Shown: positions 49,943 to 62,200 of the stretch, in pieces
Layout: every line of letters starts with the position of its first letter
Numbering within the stretch: the first letter of the stretch is position 1
Translations under genes and position numbers: made by a program
NCBI GenBank assembly: GCA_002077065.1
Contig: NAJO01000009.1
Coordinates: forward strand, 806,001 to 870,000
Length of the DNA: 64,000 nucleotides
DNA from: Cryoendolithus antarcticus
Taxonomy: Eukaryota; Ascomycota; Dothideomycetes; Cladosporiales; Cladosporiaceae
Reading direction: 5' to 3'
The notes under the pieces: generated by a model
Database searches by the model: none
What the model saw: the letters and a program-made list of their open reading frames with translations, nothing else
Told to the model about the DNA's origin: nothing

Positions 49943-52900
49943 CTTATTTGTGTGTAGCCTTTGCTGCTTGATTGTACTCCAGGAAAGGCTCCGAATCGTG
50001 ACCAGAGTGAAAGCAATGAATGTGGTCTCTAGAACTGTCGACACTGTTGTGCCCCAGGCATTCACTTGCGCGAAGCAGCTTATAATCCTCCCTCAAGCTG
50101 CAACTGTAGCTCTCGAGGTCGTGTGGCAGTGGCGTGTATGTGATGCTGAGGTGACGCTGAGGACTTATCGGTAGTGCGGTAGTAGTGGGTGCAGCAGTGC
50201 AACGTAGGGGAAAAGACTAGATGAGTGCAGTGATGGAGTAATACACGCTTAGTGGGAGTGTGGTCGTACTGTGTGAAGGAGATACAGAGGTGCGAAGGAA
50301 TGAGTAGGAACCGCAGGTGAAGGAGTGAATGGGTGGTGAAAGGGATACACGACAGCATCCACACTTACCACTACGTGCCAGACCGCCCTTGTTCCGGCGG
50401 ATAGACATTCGCTTCATCAGATCATCGGGTCAGGCACAGGGCGTTTGAGAGCGCCGGGGGGCGACACCAAGCAGACGACGAGTCGACGAACAGGGGGAAC
50501 TTGCTTCCGGGGATGAAGGTGAGATGCGAGATCTAGCAGCCTTGCAGACAGGGCAGGCCTGCAAGCGCACCCGGCAGCGACGAGGCAGGAGCTAGCGGAG
50601 CACTGCCGTCGTATGGTGCAGTGTAAAAGGATCGGAGACAGGTTGCGCGCCCGTGGGTGCACACTCGCGCATCGGTACGGCTGTGCAGCCGCAGAACTCT
50701 CCCATCAGCGATGTCATAGAGTGGAGCTTGTTCAGCCGCCCTGCGACTCGCGTCCCTGGCCCTCGGACACACGCTAGCACACCTTCGACTGACGGCGCTA
50801 GAACGACCCCCCTACCGGACCCATCTCACTGGTTCGCGGGCGGCGGGACTGCAGCAGGGCGATTATCAAGCGAGCCGACTGGAGACCGATGTGACGGACG
50901 GGCTTGCGTTTGCCGGTTGTCTTCGCATACACGGGCGGCGGACACATCATACCATGTGTAATAATACGTGGGATGGACAATACTACACAATTATGCACGG
51001 CAGCAATACATGGCCAGCTCGCGTCCACATGCTCACAACCGCACGATGTCATGGTCAAGATGAGGCAACGGGCCGCAATTATCGCTCCCAATGTTGCACC
51101 GCATTCTGGCCAGCGCACAACTATCTGTTGCCTCTTTGTTCCTCCTCGGCAAAGATACAGAGTCCCACAGTCGCCCACATTTTTCCAAGTGGCGGTGAAC
51201 GGATATTTTGCTGCGCTGGTAGGTTGTGAAGCTTCTCGGGGTCGCGGTGCGGGAGACCAGAGCGCATCGGAGCGCATCTGGACTCAGAGCCTTTCTCGAA
51301 TGCTGAACCCGTCACGTCGGGTTCCCAAGATCCAACGGGCGCCGCACAGGTAGCCATTTGCTCCTAGCCCGCCATGTGGGGGCAGTATCATCAGTGCGTC
51401 AATCAGAGTATTGTCATCTCTGTTCAATGAGTTCAACACGTCCCGGACGCACATAGTGAGCCGAAGGCAGCATCAAGACTGGCCGTGCAGTCTGATGGCG
51501 GTGAACATCGGCCCAGGCGTCTGGGATAGGCGATGCCGTGCTACGAGTCGAGCGATCACAATTGATCACGAGATGCATGCCGATGCTATTCTGACTGGAT
51601 GCGCTAATGTCGCTATCCCTGCCTCCACGCGGTTTAGGGTTTCGCGGCAGACCCAAAGCCGAAATCAGCAGTGCGTTGTGCCTGGTCCACACTTTGTCCG
51701 CACTTCTCCAGAAAATGGACCATGGCGCTGTCTCCGCGGTGGATTGGCCCGGAGAAATTCTTCATTGCTTGTCATGGGCCCCCACGTCGACCAATGGGTG
51801 TTAGCTCTTCTGCTGAGCGCCAGGGTAGCATCGCATTGCTCCGCTTCATGGGCTTCGCCTTCGATGCCTTTTCCAGGTCCAAGCCACAACTGTCAGAAGA
51901 CCCAGTGGGCCGGGTTCCCTGCTTTCGACTGGGCTAGCCGCGCTGCACAGATACTGCAGCAAGAATGGAAGATTTTCCAGCAGCCAACATTGCGGCAAGC
52001 TACTGCAGGTCGCCCGCGTCACAGTAGTGACGAGTCGACAAGGCACAAAGGGTGGGTGTGATCTTGCATGGACTGTGCGGAAACGCACCCCAATCAGCGA
52101 TGTGACAGCAGCCTCACCGCGCTTGTTTCATCCATACGTGCGTGGACACGAGGTCTGCTATCGGCTACAAAATGAGACGTGCGTGGCATGTGGACTACAG
52201 CAAGGCGCCGCGTAACGCACACCATGCCCACATCACCATACATGTGTGGACACGGTGCCATATGCAACATGTAACCACCGAGACATTCCGTCGTCTAATA
52301 GCCTGACTTTCCAGGGGTAGTTGACTAGTGTGAGTGCAGGAGAAGAACGGCGAACAGGCGCCGTACCTCATCAAAGTACCTTATCCATTTTGGCAGCGGC
52401 AGCCGGCAGTGTTCCCCAGCCAATCGGCAGTCTTCCGCCATAGTGCTGATAGATCGTCGACGCAACCTAACAATAACCCGTCCTTTCTCCTACCGCGTAA
52501 CGTGCAAGACTGCATTGCACATGGAAGATAGGCTGTCAGGTACAGGACTGCAGTGAAGCAGAAGCAACGGCTCCGTCGTTCACGGAGAGATAGATCCAAC
52601 GACACGCGCTATGCTATAGAAGGAGTACTGTACATGATGCGTCGACTAGCAAGGATTGAGATGTGATACACGTAACGGCGAGCATCGGCCCTTGAGCATG
52701 TGTATCTGGAACGTCTTCCACGCGTCCCGCGGCGAATGCATGGTGCGATACGAGATCGCTTTGCATCCCTGGAAGCGAATGGGTGCCTCAAGGCATCTCC
52801 GCATGCGATGAAGGTCATGTGACCGTCAAGCTTGGCAAAGTAGACAGGCGGACATGTAACCTCACAGCAACATGTACCAAACCTAGTCCGGACCACCCAC

Positions 52901-53155
52901 GTAAGTCTAGCAACCCAAGCATGTGCTCGCCTGAAGTCTGAAAATGATTCGTGCATTGAACTCTAAAGCGCTGATAGAAACACTCGTTTTAATCGCTTCC
53001 GTGCCCGAGTTGAACCCATTTTCCGCCGAAGACCTCGCACCAGGGACAACATCAGAACACATCTGATAGTAGCATACCAGATCTTCGAGACTGGCAAAGC
53101 AGTGGCTTTGGCTGCTGTGAAGATCGAGGTCCAGCTTATTGATGATCAATTTGCC
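49943..53155. other. 3.2-kb stretch without a supportable gene
   Basis: This is the longest gene-free interval of the window. I read both strands. The longest frame (51411-52061, plus, 216 codons) has no plausible protein features and overlaps equally long antisense frames. No reverse transcriptase, transposase, terminal repeat, tRNA or rRNA was recognised. The left end should carry the promoter of the MFS gene. Confidence 0.4.
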
Positions 53156-54218
53156 ATGACACTCAAGGCTCGATCTCTCACGCGGCAAGAACTAAGTATC
53201 GAGTTGTAAGTGGGACGACGCTGAGACAGTCTACGGTGTCAGCTATCCTGAGTCGCTAGTCATGCAGCTGTCGCTTACACTTCTCTCGAAAGTGCCAGCA
53301 TCAAGCATGTGTGCCCAAGGGGAGTCTACGTAGCGCCTCTCCCCGAGGATGCCCTCCAATGGACTGGCGTTCTTTTCGTCCGTAAAGGTGAGCAGTAGTG
53401 CTGAGACTTCGAGAGTGGGTACTCGCGATATGCTAAACATATTCTACAGGACCTTATGCCGATGCCATCCTGAAGTTCGACATTGCCTTTCCTGAAGACT
53501 ATCCGCTCTGTGCGCCTGTCATCACCTTCGAGCAGGAAGTCTTTCATCCTCTCGTGACTCCTCTGACTACATACTCGTATTCATCTCGGGATCGAGACGC
53601 AGAAACCATCAGCTCGGGTGATGATGGCAGACTGCCGCCCGGGGGTCTGAGTCTGAGGGAGGGCTTTCCCGAGTGGTTCTATACGAATGGGCAAGACCTC
53701 CGACATGAAGACACGGCCTCCGGTGTGGCACCTCCGCACACCCTTCACGTGCTGCACTATCTGCGTCTCATATTCACTGCTCCAGAACTCCTGGACGAAC
53801 TTCAGCTTGCAGGCGCTGCTAATCCCAGCGCATGGCACGCATGGCAGGCTCATCGTAAGAGAGCCGTCAGCAGTCGGACACAGTCGCCAGCAGTGCGATC
53901 AAGCGATGAGAGTCGATCCAGCGACACCATCAGCGAGCGCAGCCTGTCTCCACGAGGCTCTGTGCAGCAACCCGGAGGCGCACGGCGGCCAGGCGAATGG
54001 AACTGGAACGGAGTCTGGGAGGATCGGGTAAGGAGAGTAGTCATGGTCAGTCAGAGCGAGAGCGCATTATATGGTGCGGACAGCGCAAGTGTGGTGAGTG
54101 GGACGTTGAGCACATGCATTGTATCAAACTCACTGACACTACTTTACAGATCAGCTTCACGAAGCGGGATATGTCGGAACACGATGCAGCTTTCGAAGCT
54201 CAAGCTCATAGAACGTAG
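53156..54218 (+). CDS. E2-like (UBC-fold) protein without catalytic cysteine
   Basis: Four exons, 53156-53205, 53260-53387, 53450-54093 and 54150-54218, give 296 residues. Each intron (54, 62 and 56 nt) has usable splice signals and restores the frame. The N-terminal domain follows a ubiquitin-conjugating fold: LTRQELSIEF, then GVYVAPLPEDALQWTGVLFV, GPYADAILKFDIAFPEDYP, and APVITFEQEVFHPLV. Active E2 enzymes have a cysteine several residues after the HPN motif. Here HPL is followed by TPLTTYSYSSRD, and no cysteine occurs in the rest of that exon. It is therefore an E2 variant of the UEV/AKTIP type, which usually works as an adaptor. The C-terminal half is Ser/Arg-rich and disordered. The start is the ATG just before LKARSLTRQ; an upstream in-frame extension exists but has no family match. 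Confidence 0.78.
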
Positions 54219-54697
54219 GTAGGTGCGAGGATAGAGCGCTTTCCGTGATGTTGTCGACAGGCAACTCCCAGTGTGCGATGTTTCCTTCCAGCGTTTTATG
54301 GGCTTTTTTGACATTAGCCCCATACTGCTCGTCGCAAGACATATTCTCACTGGCTGTTGTACTTATCATCAGTCCCCTCTCAGCAGACAAGCCACCAACA
54401 CAGTCGGTCTGGTTTCGAGTGCCGAATCTTCTGTTGGTAATCCGAAAGAACACCATAACCCATGAGTAGTCTCACGGGACATGCCTGAAGGCTGGACGGA
54501 AAGCTGGTTGCCGTCGGCTGTACCTGTGGTGGTTGCAGTGGCGTTGGGATTAGCCATCGCTGCATGCGTCAAGGACGGTCGAGCAAAGAGCGCAGAGCGA
54601 AATGAAAGCACCTGAGCCAGCGTCGATTACCAGCGACCAAGTCATTGTCCCTCCGGCACGTGAAGCGCGCACGTGAAGAACATCTCAGGGACCGGAC
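54219..54697. other. Intergenic, no gene seen
   Basis: About 480 nt between the E2-like gene and the next plus-strand gene. A short alternative N-terminal frame from the ATG at 54602 (MKAPEPASITSDQ) ends without a convincing splice and was not used. Confidence 0.4.
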
Positions 54698-56962
54698 ATG
54701 GCCAACTGGAAAGAGGTCAGTGACAGGATTCGCAAGTCCATATCATTATGGTCGGCTACTAAACAGATGTAGAACCAAAAGCCATCTCGCGGCGCCTTGG
54801 CAAGCACTGCCACCTCGCCGGCCGCCCATCACAGCGCAAGGCCGCATGAGCAGACCACTCTGTTTCCGCAGCCGCTCGCCAACATCTCTCCCAATGCTAG
54901 ACCACGATCGCCAATACCACGATCGCTTGGACTCAGCTGCAAGCCTGCATCGCCGAACGTCAAGCCGAGTCTATACGAGCAGCGAGATCACGCGGCATGT
55001 AGCCGAGAGAGCACGCCCCTTCGCGTCAAGAAGACGAGGGATAATCTGAGGGGACAGGCGGGTCTTGAGGCTTCACCACCACCCTGCGTCAGCCATACGT
55101 TGACTGCGTCCGACACCAGTCAGAGCGAGCAGCGCATCGATGGGCAACAGATCGCACACCCACGCCTGGCGCCGACAGTAGCTGCGGTACTCGAGTCCAC
55201 TGGCGACGAAGTGTATGGCGATCCTCCTAACATACAACGACATAAGTCCACAGGCGGACGCGTATTATCCAGCATCAAGCGCACTTTGACCTCACGCGCG
55301 CGCAGCACTACTACAATTCGGCCGATGGAGTCGGATGCTAGCTTACTGCGTCGTGTGTCTGGGCGACGTCGGCCGACTATCGAAGTGGCTCCTGACAGGC
55401 GCGCCTATAGCTTTGACGTCTGCCGTGAGAGCTTTCCGAATAGCAGAGAGATCTCGACCACCAATGAGACTTCTGTGGCGGATCGAAGATCGTTCACAGA
55501 CAGTACCGTGTCCACTTCCGCTCTTATACAGGCGCTCGAGAATACGACTCCGCTTTGCAACACACCCGCGACGGCCAGAACAGTCAAAGTGCATCGCTGC
55601 TCTAGCCCACCTGGTTTTGTGTCCGAGCGCATGGCACAAGCCGACGATGCGCCGACACTATCAGACGATCTTGGGCATCGGATCTCGTACGCTGAACGAG
55701 CCTATGAAACTCGAGTCGCCTACATTGAGCTTCACGTAGACCTCGACACTACCCTGCTCGACGCAAGCTCCAGCGGTAACATGTGGGTAGCTGTCCAAGC
55801 GAAAGTCAGCGAACAGCCAGTGAATCTCTACGAAGCCACCGACTAGCAGTCTGGCTGCACTGAGCAGAACACCTTCAGCAGCGCGCCAGCTGGTACTCTC
55901 AGTAACCTTCGCATATGCTACAAGCCAACATCTGGAGCCAGGATCATGGATCTGGTGGGCCAGAAGTCGAGCAAGACGTTACACGTGGATGAGAGCTGCA
56001 CTCTCTTCATCAAGTTACACGTCCCGGGCGTAAAGCGCATCGACTCGGTGGCGCACGGTATCATCGACCAAGATGCTCTCTTCATGGAGCTGGAGAGTAT
56101 TGTCGGTACACTGGAACAAGAGATCCTGCATGTTGAAGCACGATACAAGCACTCATTGCTTCATGAGAGCAACAAAGCTACTATACGCACAGTGGCTAAG
56201 CTCAAGCGTCCGAAAGTAGACTGTAGATGGAGTATGCTCTCAGCAGACAGCCTTACGGGCAGCCATGCGTCGGTCTCTGAGCGTCTCGCAAGGTACATTG
56301 CCCATGAATGCCAGCCTGACCAAGCATTGGACTTGATTCATTACTACCTCGACGCGGGCGCTATGCGACAAAGTGCCATCGCAGATATCTGCTGCGAGCT
56401 TGAGCAGCAGATTCATCTAGACGCCTTGTCTGGAGAGGCTCCCCCGACAGTTCAAGAGAAGCCCTCAATACTGATCTCGGATACCTCCCTGGAAGAGGAT
56501 CACACGTGTGTAACGTCACCGACTCAATCAGACCATCTTAGTAACCATCTCAGCATGCCATCGTGGCCTTCGGGAACAGACTTTTCAAATCGTCAAGCTG
56601 CTTTACGACCATCCACATCTGCCCTCGTCCCATCCGATGGTAGCTGTACTCGACTCGTGCCTAGCGCCGCACCCTCTCGGAATCTCCTCATACCTAGCAA
56701 GACCACCACAGCTCTGAGTGCACCGACTACCGACTCCGCCCGCGCGGTCTGGCGCTCCATCCGCCATGCCTCTCTGACCACCCTTCAGCGCTTGGCCGAG
56801 TCTGCGCCCGAGGCACTGGAGCAGCTAGAAGCAGGTGATGAGGTAGTCAAGGAGCTGAGACGGACTGCTGTCGCGAACAAGCGGTCTGTCGGGGCTGAGA
56901 CGCTGAGAGGATGGAAGTGGGAGGACAAGCGTGAGGAAGGTGTAGTGGCGCCGTGGATGTGA
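54698..56962 (+). CDS. Unrecognised protein, probably 719 residues in three exons
   Basis: Preferred model: exons 54698-54715, 54773-55819 and 55868-56962. Exon 1 encodes only MANWKE. The first intron runs from GTCAGT through CTAAAC to GTAG. The second would be a 48-nt intron (GTGAAT...GAGCAG) whose removal deletes a single in-frame TAG at 55844-55846. Exons 2 and 3 lie in the same frame, so without that intron the gene would end after about 364 residues and a second open frame of 338 would follow. The N-terminal 290 residues are disordered and Ser/Arg/Pro-rich. A predicted beta-rich part (AYIELHVDLDTTLL, MWVAVQAKV, CTLFIKLHVPGVK) follows, then helical segments and a C-terminus with SIRHASLTTLQRLAE. 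No known domain recognised. Confidence 0.65.
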
Positions 56963-57275
56963 AGCTACTGCGGACGCAGTGAATACGTGTGAACATCACG
57001 AGTGTCTGAGATACGCAGTACGGTCATCATACTTATGTATCAGATCTTAGAGCTTCGCCCTATAGCAAGCACTGATGTACGGCCTCTTTCTCTCATATCC
57101 GAAACATGGATCGCGCACCTCCCGTCTAGACTGCAACGAAGTGTCGTGCCTCTCAATATAAAGTAGATTCTCACGTAGGCGCTGTGGGTAACATGGCAGA
57201 AGCATAGCGACAATTCACACGTCAGGGGAAGCAAAGGTATACAAGTTGCAATTCATACATTCATGACCAAGATTG
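56963..57275. other. Convergent 3' flanks, no gene seen
   Basis: This 313-nt gap separates the ends of the unrecognised plus-strand gene and the aldolase-like minus-strand gene. Nothing else seen. Confidence 0.45.
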
Positions 57276-58227
57276 CTACTGCAGATACTCGCCACCCGTC
57301 TCTTTGTAGATCACATCGAACAGCGGCTTCGCGCTGAACCAGCCAGCCATCGGTGAGCCCACAGTCTTGTATGTGTACGCAGCTTCCTCCTTGCCAATTG
57401 AGATGGGCTTCTCGCCACGCGAGCCAGCAGCAGCCTCCGCAAGCAACTGACTCTGGCAGCACTTCTCGAGCGACACGAACCAGAAGATGGTCTAAGGGAT
57501 GGTCAGTGATGCGCGGAGAGTTTGACGGTTCAGCAGAACATACCTCCTCAATCGATGTTCCGACCGTCAATAGTCCGTGATTTTGCAATAGCGCCGCCTT
57601 CTTGTTACCCAAGCATGCAGCAATATCCTTGCCCTCCTTCTCCGCTAGCACAACGCCGTTGAAGCTCTCATACAGCACATGATCATCGTGGAACGCGCAA
57701 CTGTCCTGTGTCAAGGTGTCGATCTTCCGTCCCAGGGAGCACCAAGTTCGCCCATAGATGCTATGGCTGTGCGCTGCGCAAAGCACGTCCGGTCTCGCCT
57801 TGTGAATAGCGCTGTGGATCATATACGCCGCGGTGTTCAGCAGCCTGTTCTCGCCGCCCCCAATGACCTGGCCTGAGTGGTTCACCAAGATAAGATCGCT
57901 CTTCTTCATCAATGAGAACGCCTGCCCGAAAGGGTTCACCCAGAAGCAGTCCTTCTCTACCGGGTCGCGGAGAGTGATGTGACCAGCTACTCCCTCATCG
58001 AAGCCGTATTTGCCGAAGATGCGGAACGCTGCTGCGAGGCGGCCTTTGAGATAGTCGCGCTCTTCGTGTTTGTCTGTGAACTTTGGCGCGCGTGGGAACT
58101 CGATCATCTTGCCTTGCGCAATGGAGGCTTTGACTCCAGGTTCCAAGGGCGCTTCGCCGGAGTTTACTGGAACTGTGTGGCCATTGGATGAGGTGCCTGT
58201 GGGCTCGTCTTCGGCGTGGGGTGCCAT
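57276..58227 (-). CDS. Class II aldolase/adducin-family protein
   Basis: Two exons, 57544-58227 and 57276-57491, give 299 residues. The 52-nt intron (GTATGT...CACTGAC...CTTAG) separates TSIEE from TIFWFVSLEK. The aldolase_II fold is clear: YGFDEGVAGHITLRDP, then FWVNPFGQAF, CAAHSHSIYGR and LLQNHGLLTVG. The zinc-binding histidines of the family correspond to H153, H155 and H217. The family includes fuculose/rhamnulose-phosphate aldolases, but the fungal proteins of this length are uncharacterised and may act on other sugars or have a non-catalytic role like adducin. No targeting signal; probably cytosolic. Confidence 0.9.
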
Positions 58228-59216
58228 GGTGTTTTGTTGGATTGGATAATGATACTTCCGGAGACAGATGATTGTATCTATAATGTACGAAAGGAAATAC
58301 TGGAGAGCAGAAAGTCCTGGGGAGGTTCGTAGGGAATAAGAGATGCATGTTTGTCGGCCTTACATGACAGCGTTCAAAGACCCCGCACTGCTCGGCTCAT
58401 TGATAGCACGGCGACGGATACTCGGGCTTAGGAGGCACTGAGATGCAGGGTCATGCTATGTGATGTACAGCACGAAGTACTTGAGTGTTGCAGCGGACTG
58501 TTAGATGCTGGAATGCTCAGTAGACGCAGACGACCTTGCAATCACGCGCTCGTGGGCCGCTCAGGTCAGACGCTGTGGCCACTGTTGCAAGCAGCGTGAG
58601 CGCGCTCAGACTCGCACGAAGGTATCGTAGTTGGTGTGCGTTGAATGATTGGAAGTACTCCCTCATAGCCATTGCGAACAGTTGAAGGTCGTTCTGCTTG
58701 TCGTTGTCTAAGGCGGAAATCAGGGCGATCGTCGGGGGCGTCTCTGATTGTTGCGCAAGTAGCAGAAAGCTTTCCAGGTGGTGCTCCAGTCTACAAGACT
58801 AGCAGCCTGTGGTTCAGTGGTGCAGTCTAGGGGCTGGGTTCTTTACAAGTTAGAGAAGGTCGGGAGCACATTGTCGTGTAATGAGATCAGGATATCGGGT
58901 GACCACACATTGACAGAAGACTACCCGACAGTACCGCCTGCCACGACTTCTGGCAGTCTGACATCAACTCCGCGATCGGCGTAGCGCACGCCGTTCCGCC
59001 CTCGAAGAATGGGCGCGCCCTTCGAAGTACAAGCGCAGGATGACTGTTCGTGCATGATCCACTGCCCAGGCGTACCATGGCTGGAAAACCAGCTCACCAA
59101 TAGTCAGCAATGCTATCATAGTAAGCTCACATCTCTGCAACCTACTTCACGCCCTTCTGCTTCCTGTTCGCGCCTTTCTACAACATCGTCCCTGGCGTCC
59201 ACGCCCTTCTGAGTGA
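58228..59216. other. Divergent intergenic region, no gene seen
   Basis: About 990 nt between the start of the aldolase-like gene (minus) and the large regulator gene (plus). A CT-rich stretch lies just before the ATG at 59217, consistent with a fungal leader. No coding pattern. Confidence 0.45.
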
Positions 59217-62200
59217 ATGCCAGTCATTGCCGAGGAGGACGAGACAATCATGGCTGACATGGACATCGATGTCGATGATCTACTGGCCTTGCCCAGTGCA
59301 GCTTATGGTGCGGGCGGTGCAGGCGTGACCAATGGGGACGAGTTCGGTGGCGACGTGCTTCCAAGGGCCGTGTGCCCATCGCACCCAGATGGTCGAAAGT
59401 GAGTGGCCCACTTTCCATCTCGGCATCAGCGCGGTTACTGATCGTAGCAGCTGCCTTTGCCATGGGTTCATGGGCGACTGGGATGTTCTACCCACTGCTC
59501 CAAAGCCGCTCCATGAAGACTACGGCAAGTTCGAGGACTGGATCCCTCGATTCATACAGCCAGAGAAGGCTTGTGATTACTGCAGATCTAAAGGACTGAA
59601 CTGCCATCTGAGCCAAGGTGATGCCATCTGCAGACCTTGTGCTAGTCTTTTCCGCGAATGTAGTCTGAGCAAGTCGAACACTCTCGAGGCTAGCAACTAT
59701 GCAAAGTCGAGGCATGGGGAGTACTTCGATACCTTACATATGGTACACGAGAATGTCTGCGCTGAACAGGGAACCCTGACTGGCATCAAGCCATTGCACT
59801 CCAAGGGTGGCCGACGAAGTGGCACGAGCACGCCGTACGAAGACGATGAGCCCGGAAGCAGCAGACGTAATGGCATTCGCTTCCCACGGCATGCTGTCAA
59901 GGTTCTACGAGAGTGGCTTGACGTACATCAAGATCATCCGTATCCCAATGACGAGGAGCGCACTATTCTCGAGAGCCAGACGGAATTAACGCAAACACAG
60001 ATCGCCAACTGGCTTGCGAATGCGCGCAGACGTAAGAAGGCGACTCAGCGAGCGAAGCCAAAACTATGCATGTCGCCAAGTCTGCGACCAACAGCAGCGA
60101 TTGACATTCCGGAGCCAGATAAGCCGTGGGAAGAGCTCAACCCGCTAGAAAGATGGAAGCATTCGCCTCCCGAAAATGAACCTGCCAGATTCACAGATAT
60201 CGCAAGCGCAGTGGAGCACGGAGACTTGTCGGATGATGCAACATCGCCTTCAAGCTACAACACGCGCCGTAGAAAAGGATCGAGCAATGGATCGAAGTCC
60301 AAGGCGCCATCCACGACCTCGCAAGAGACATCTCTCGGTAGCTCATTGTCTGCCGTCTCGTCTGGAGCAAACTCCCGAGGATCGAATGGCTCCTTCGGCT
60401 CGTTCAGCTCTAGCTTGGCTGGCAAGAAAGACCGCCGCCGCCGAAGGAGGCCGGGTACAGCGGGAGGCAGACCGTCAGCAGACGTGAGTAACTCGACGAG
60501 CTTCACCGCCCAAGTTCAGCCACTAACGTATCTCTCAGCTCTCAAAGCGTATCTTCCAATGCACATTCTGTACAGATTCGTTCAAATCAAAGTACGACTG
60601 GACCCGGCACGAAAAGTCACTTCACTTATCGCTCGAGAAGTGGTTGTGCGCACCTCTTGGACCTTTCATTGTTGACAAGACAAGCGGCGAGAAGTCGTGC
60701 GTGTACTGCGGCATGCTGAACCCGCCTGACGGCCACGGCGAGACCCACAACCATTCGGCTTGCGAAGAGAAGGGACTGGACGCTCGCACGTTCTACCGCA
60801 AAGATCATCTACGACAGCATCTCCGATTGATGCACAACTGCGAGATGATGCCAAGTATGCTTGCTTGGAATTCAGTGGCCACGAATATCAACAGCCGATG
60901 TGGCTTCTGCGCTCAGCGCTTCACAGTCTGGCAGGAGCGTGTGGATCATTTGACAGCCCACTTCAAGGCTGGCGTACGCATGGCTTCGTGGAAGGGCTGT
61001 AGGGGTCTAGATCCGGCTGTCGCAGCCCAAGTGACTAACGCTATGCCACCATATCTCATTGGCGTCGAAGCCGTCAGGTATGCAACACATTCCCTGCCAG
61101 CTCACACTACATGCTGACATACTTGATAGTCCGAACCCGTTTTCTGCGACCAACAGGGACACGAACCTCTTTCCTGTCACGGCTACCGATCACCCCGGCG
61201 AGCACCTTATAGATGCTGCCCAGCGTGATGCACTTTGCATGCACTTCGAATCTAGCTCCCGTGATACTGCAGGCACTAAAGCTACTTGCTGGGAGATCCT
61301 GACTGTCAGACTCGGCAAGTATGCCAATGACATGATTGCTAAAGGTGTGGTGATAACGGATGAAATGCTGGAGTCGCAATCGCGGTGGATTCTGTATGGA
61401 TCAGATGACACCTGGAATCAGACAGCGTAAGGGATAAACGGATTGCATCCAAGCTCTTTACTGACTCATCATGTAGCTGCGATAATCCGGAATGGCGAGA
61501 TCTGTTCAAGAAAGCACACGGTCTCGATTTCATACCGAAGGCCATCGGTGGACAGGGCATGCAAGTGCCAGAAGACCTTGAGACCTATAGCGACCTCGGC
61601 ATGCGCATACCGTTCCATGTCCAGCTTGAGGCGTACAACAAATCGAAAATCGAGAGTGGTACGTGGATGGACGGCCGGCGCCATCAGCAAGTCCGACATC
61701 TGTACAATCAGCTGTCGAAGGAGGGTGTGCTGCATGACACTAACAGTCGCTGCTCGCACACCGAATGCGAGAGAAACATAGTGGACACGCGCAAGTTCGA
61801 CCGCTCTGGAGAATCGTCGCCGGCGACAAGACGCTGGTGCACGTACGAATTGCCTCCCGAGAAGGCCAAGCAGTTCGCGATCTTGACCGCGCCAGCCGAG
61901 GAGAGCATTGCGATCAGCCACGCTCTGAAGCAGCCGCAGCAAGCGGACCAGGAACTCCAGGCGGCTCACGACCTCCACTCGTGTATACGAGGTCTGCAGA
62001 CTGCTGATAGACATGCACTCAGCAAAGTCATGACGAATGTCAGCAGCCCATCAAAGCGAAAGTCGAAGTCGCCGGAGTTGCAGCATAGTGTGGGATTCAC
62101 ACACCCAGCACAGAGAGCTTTCGATGCTCTGACAAGAGCAGACTGTCTCGATCATAATAAGCATTCGTGCGGAGGGGCGGGAAGTAGCAGATACGAGGTC

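Noticed and set aside
51600..51660. Telomere-like TTTAGGG in the gene-poor interval
   Set aside because: Only a single copy in unique sequence; not an array.
51411..52061. 216-codon plus-strand frame in the 50-53 kb gap
   Set aside because: Composition is irregular (many Trp, Cys, His, Arg), with no signal, domain or repeat, and it overlaps comparable frames on the other strand. Not enough to call a gene.
58778..58984. Possible tRNA-like stretch near GTGGTTCAGTGGTGCAGTCTA
   Set aside because: It has a superficial resemblance to a D-arm, but no matching T-arm, anticodon arm or acceptor stem could be laid out. No tRNA was found anywhere in the window by eye.
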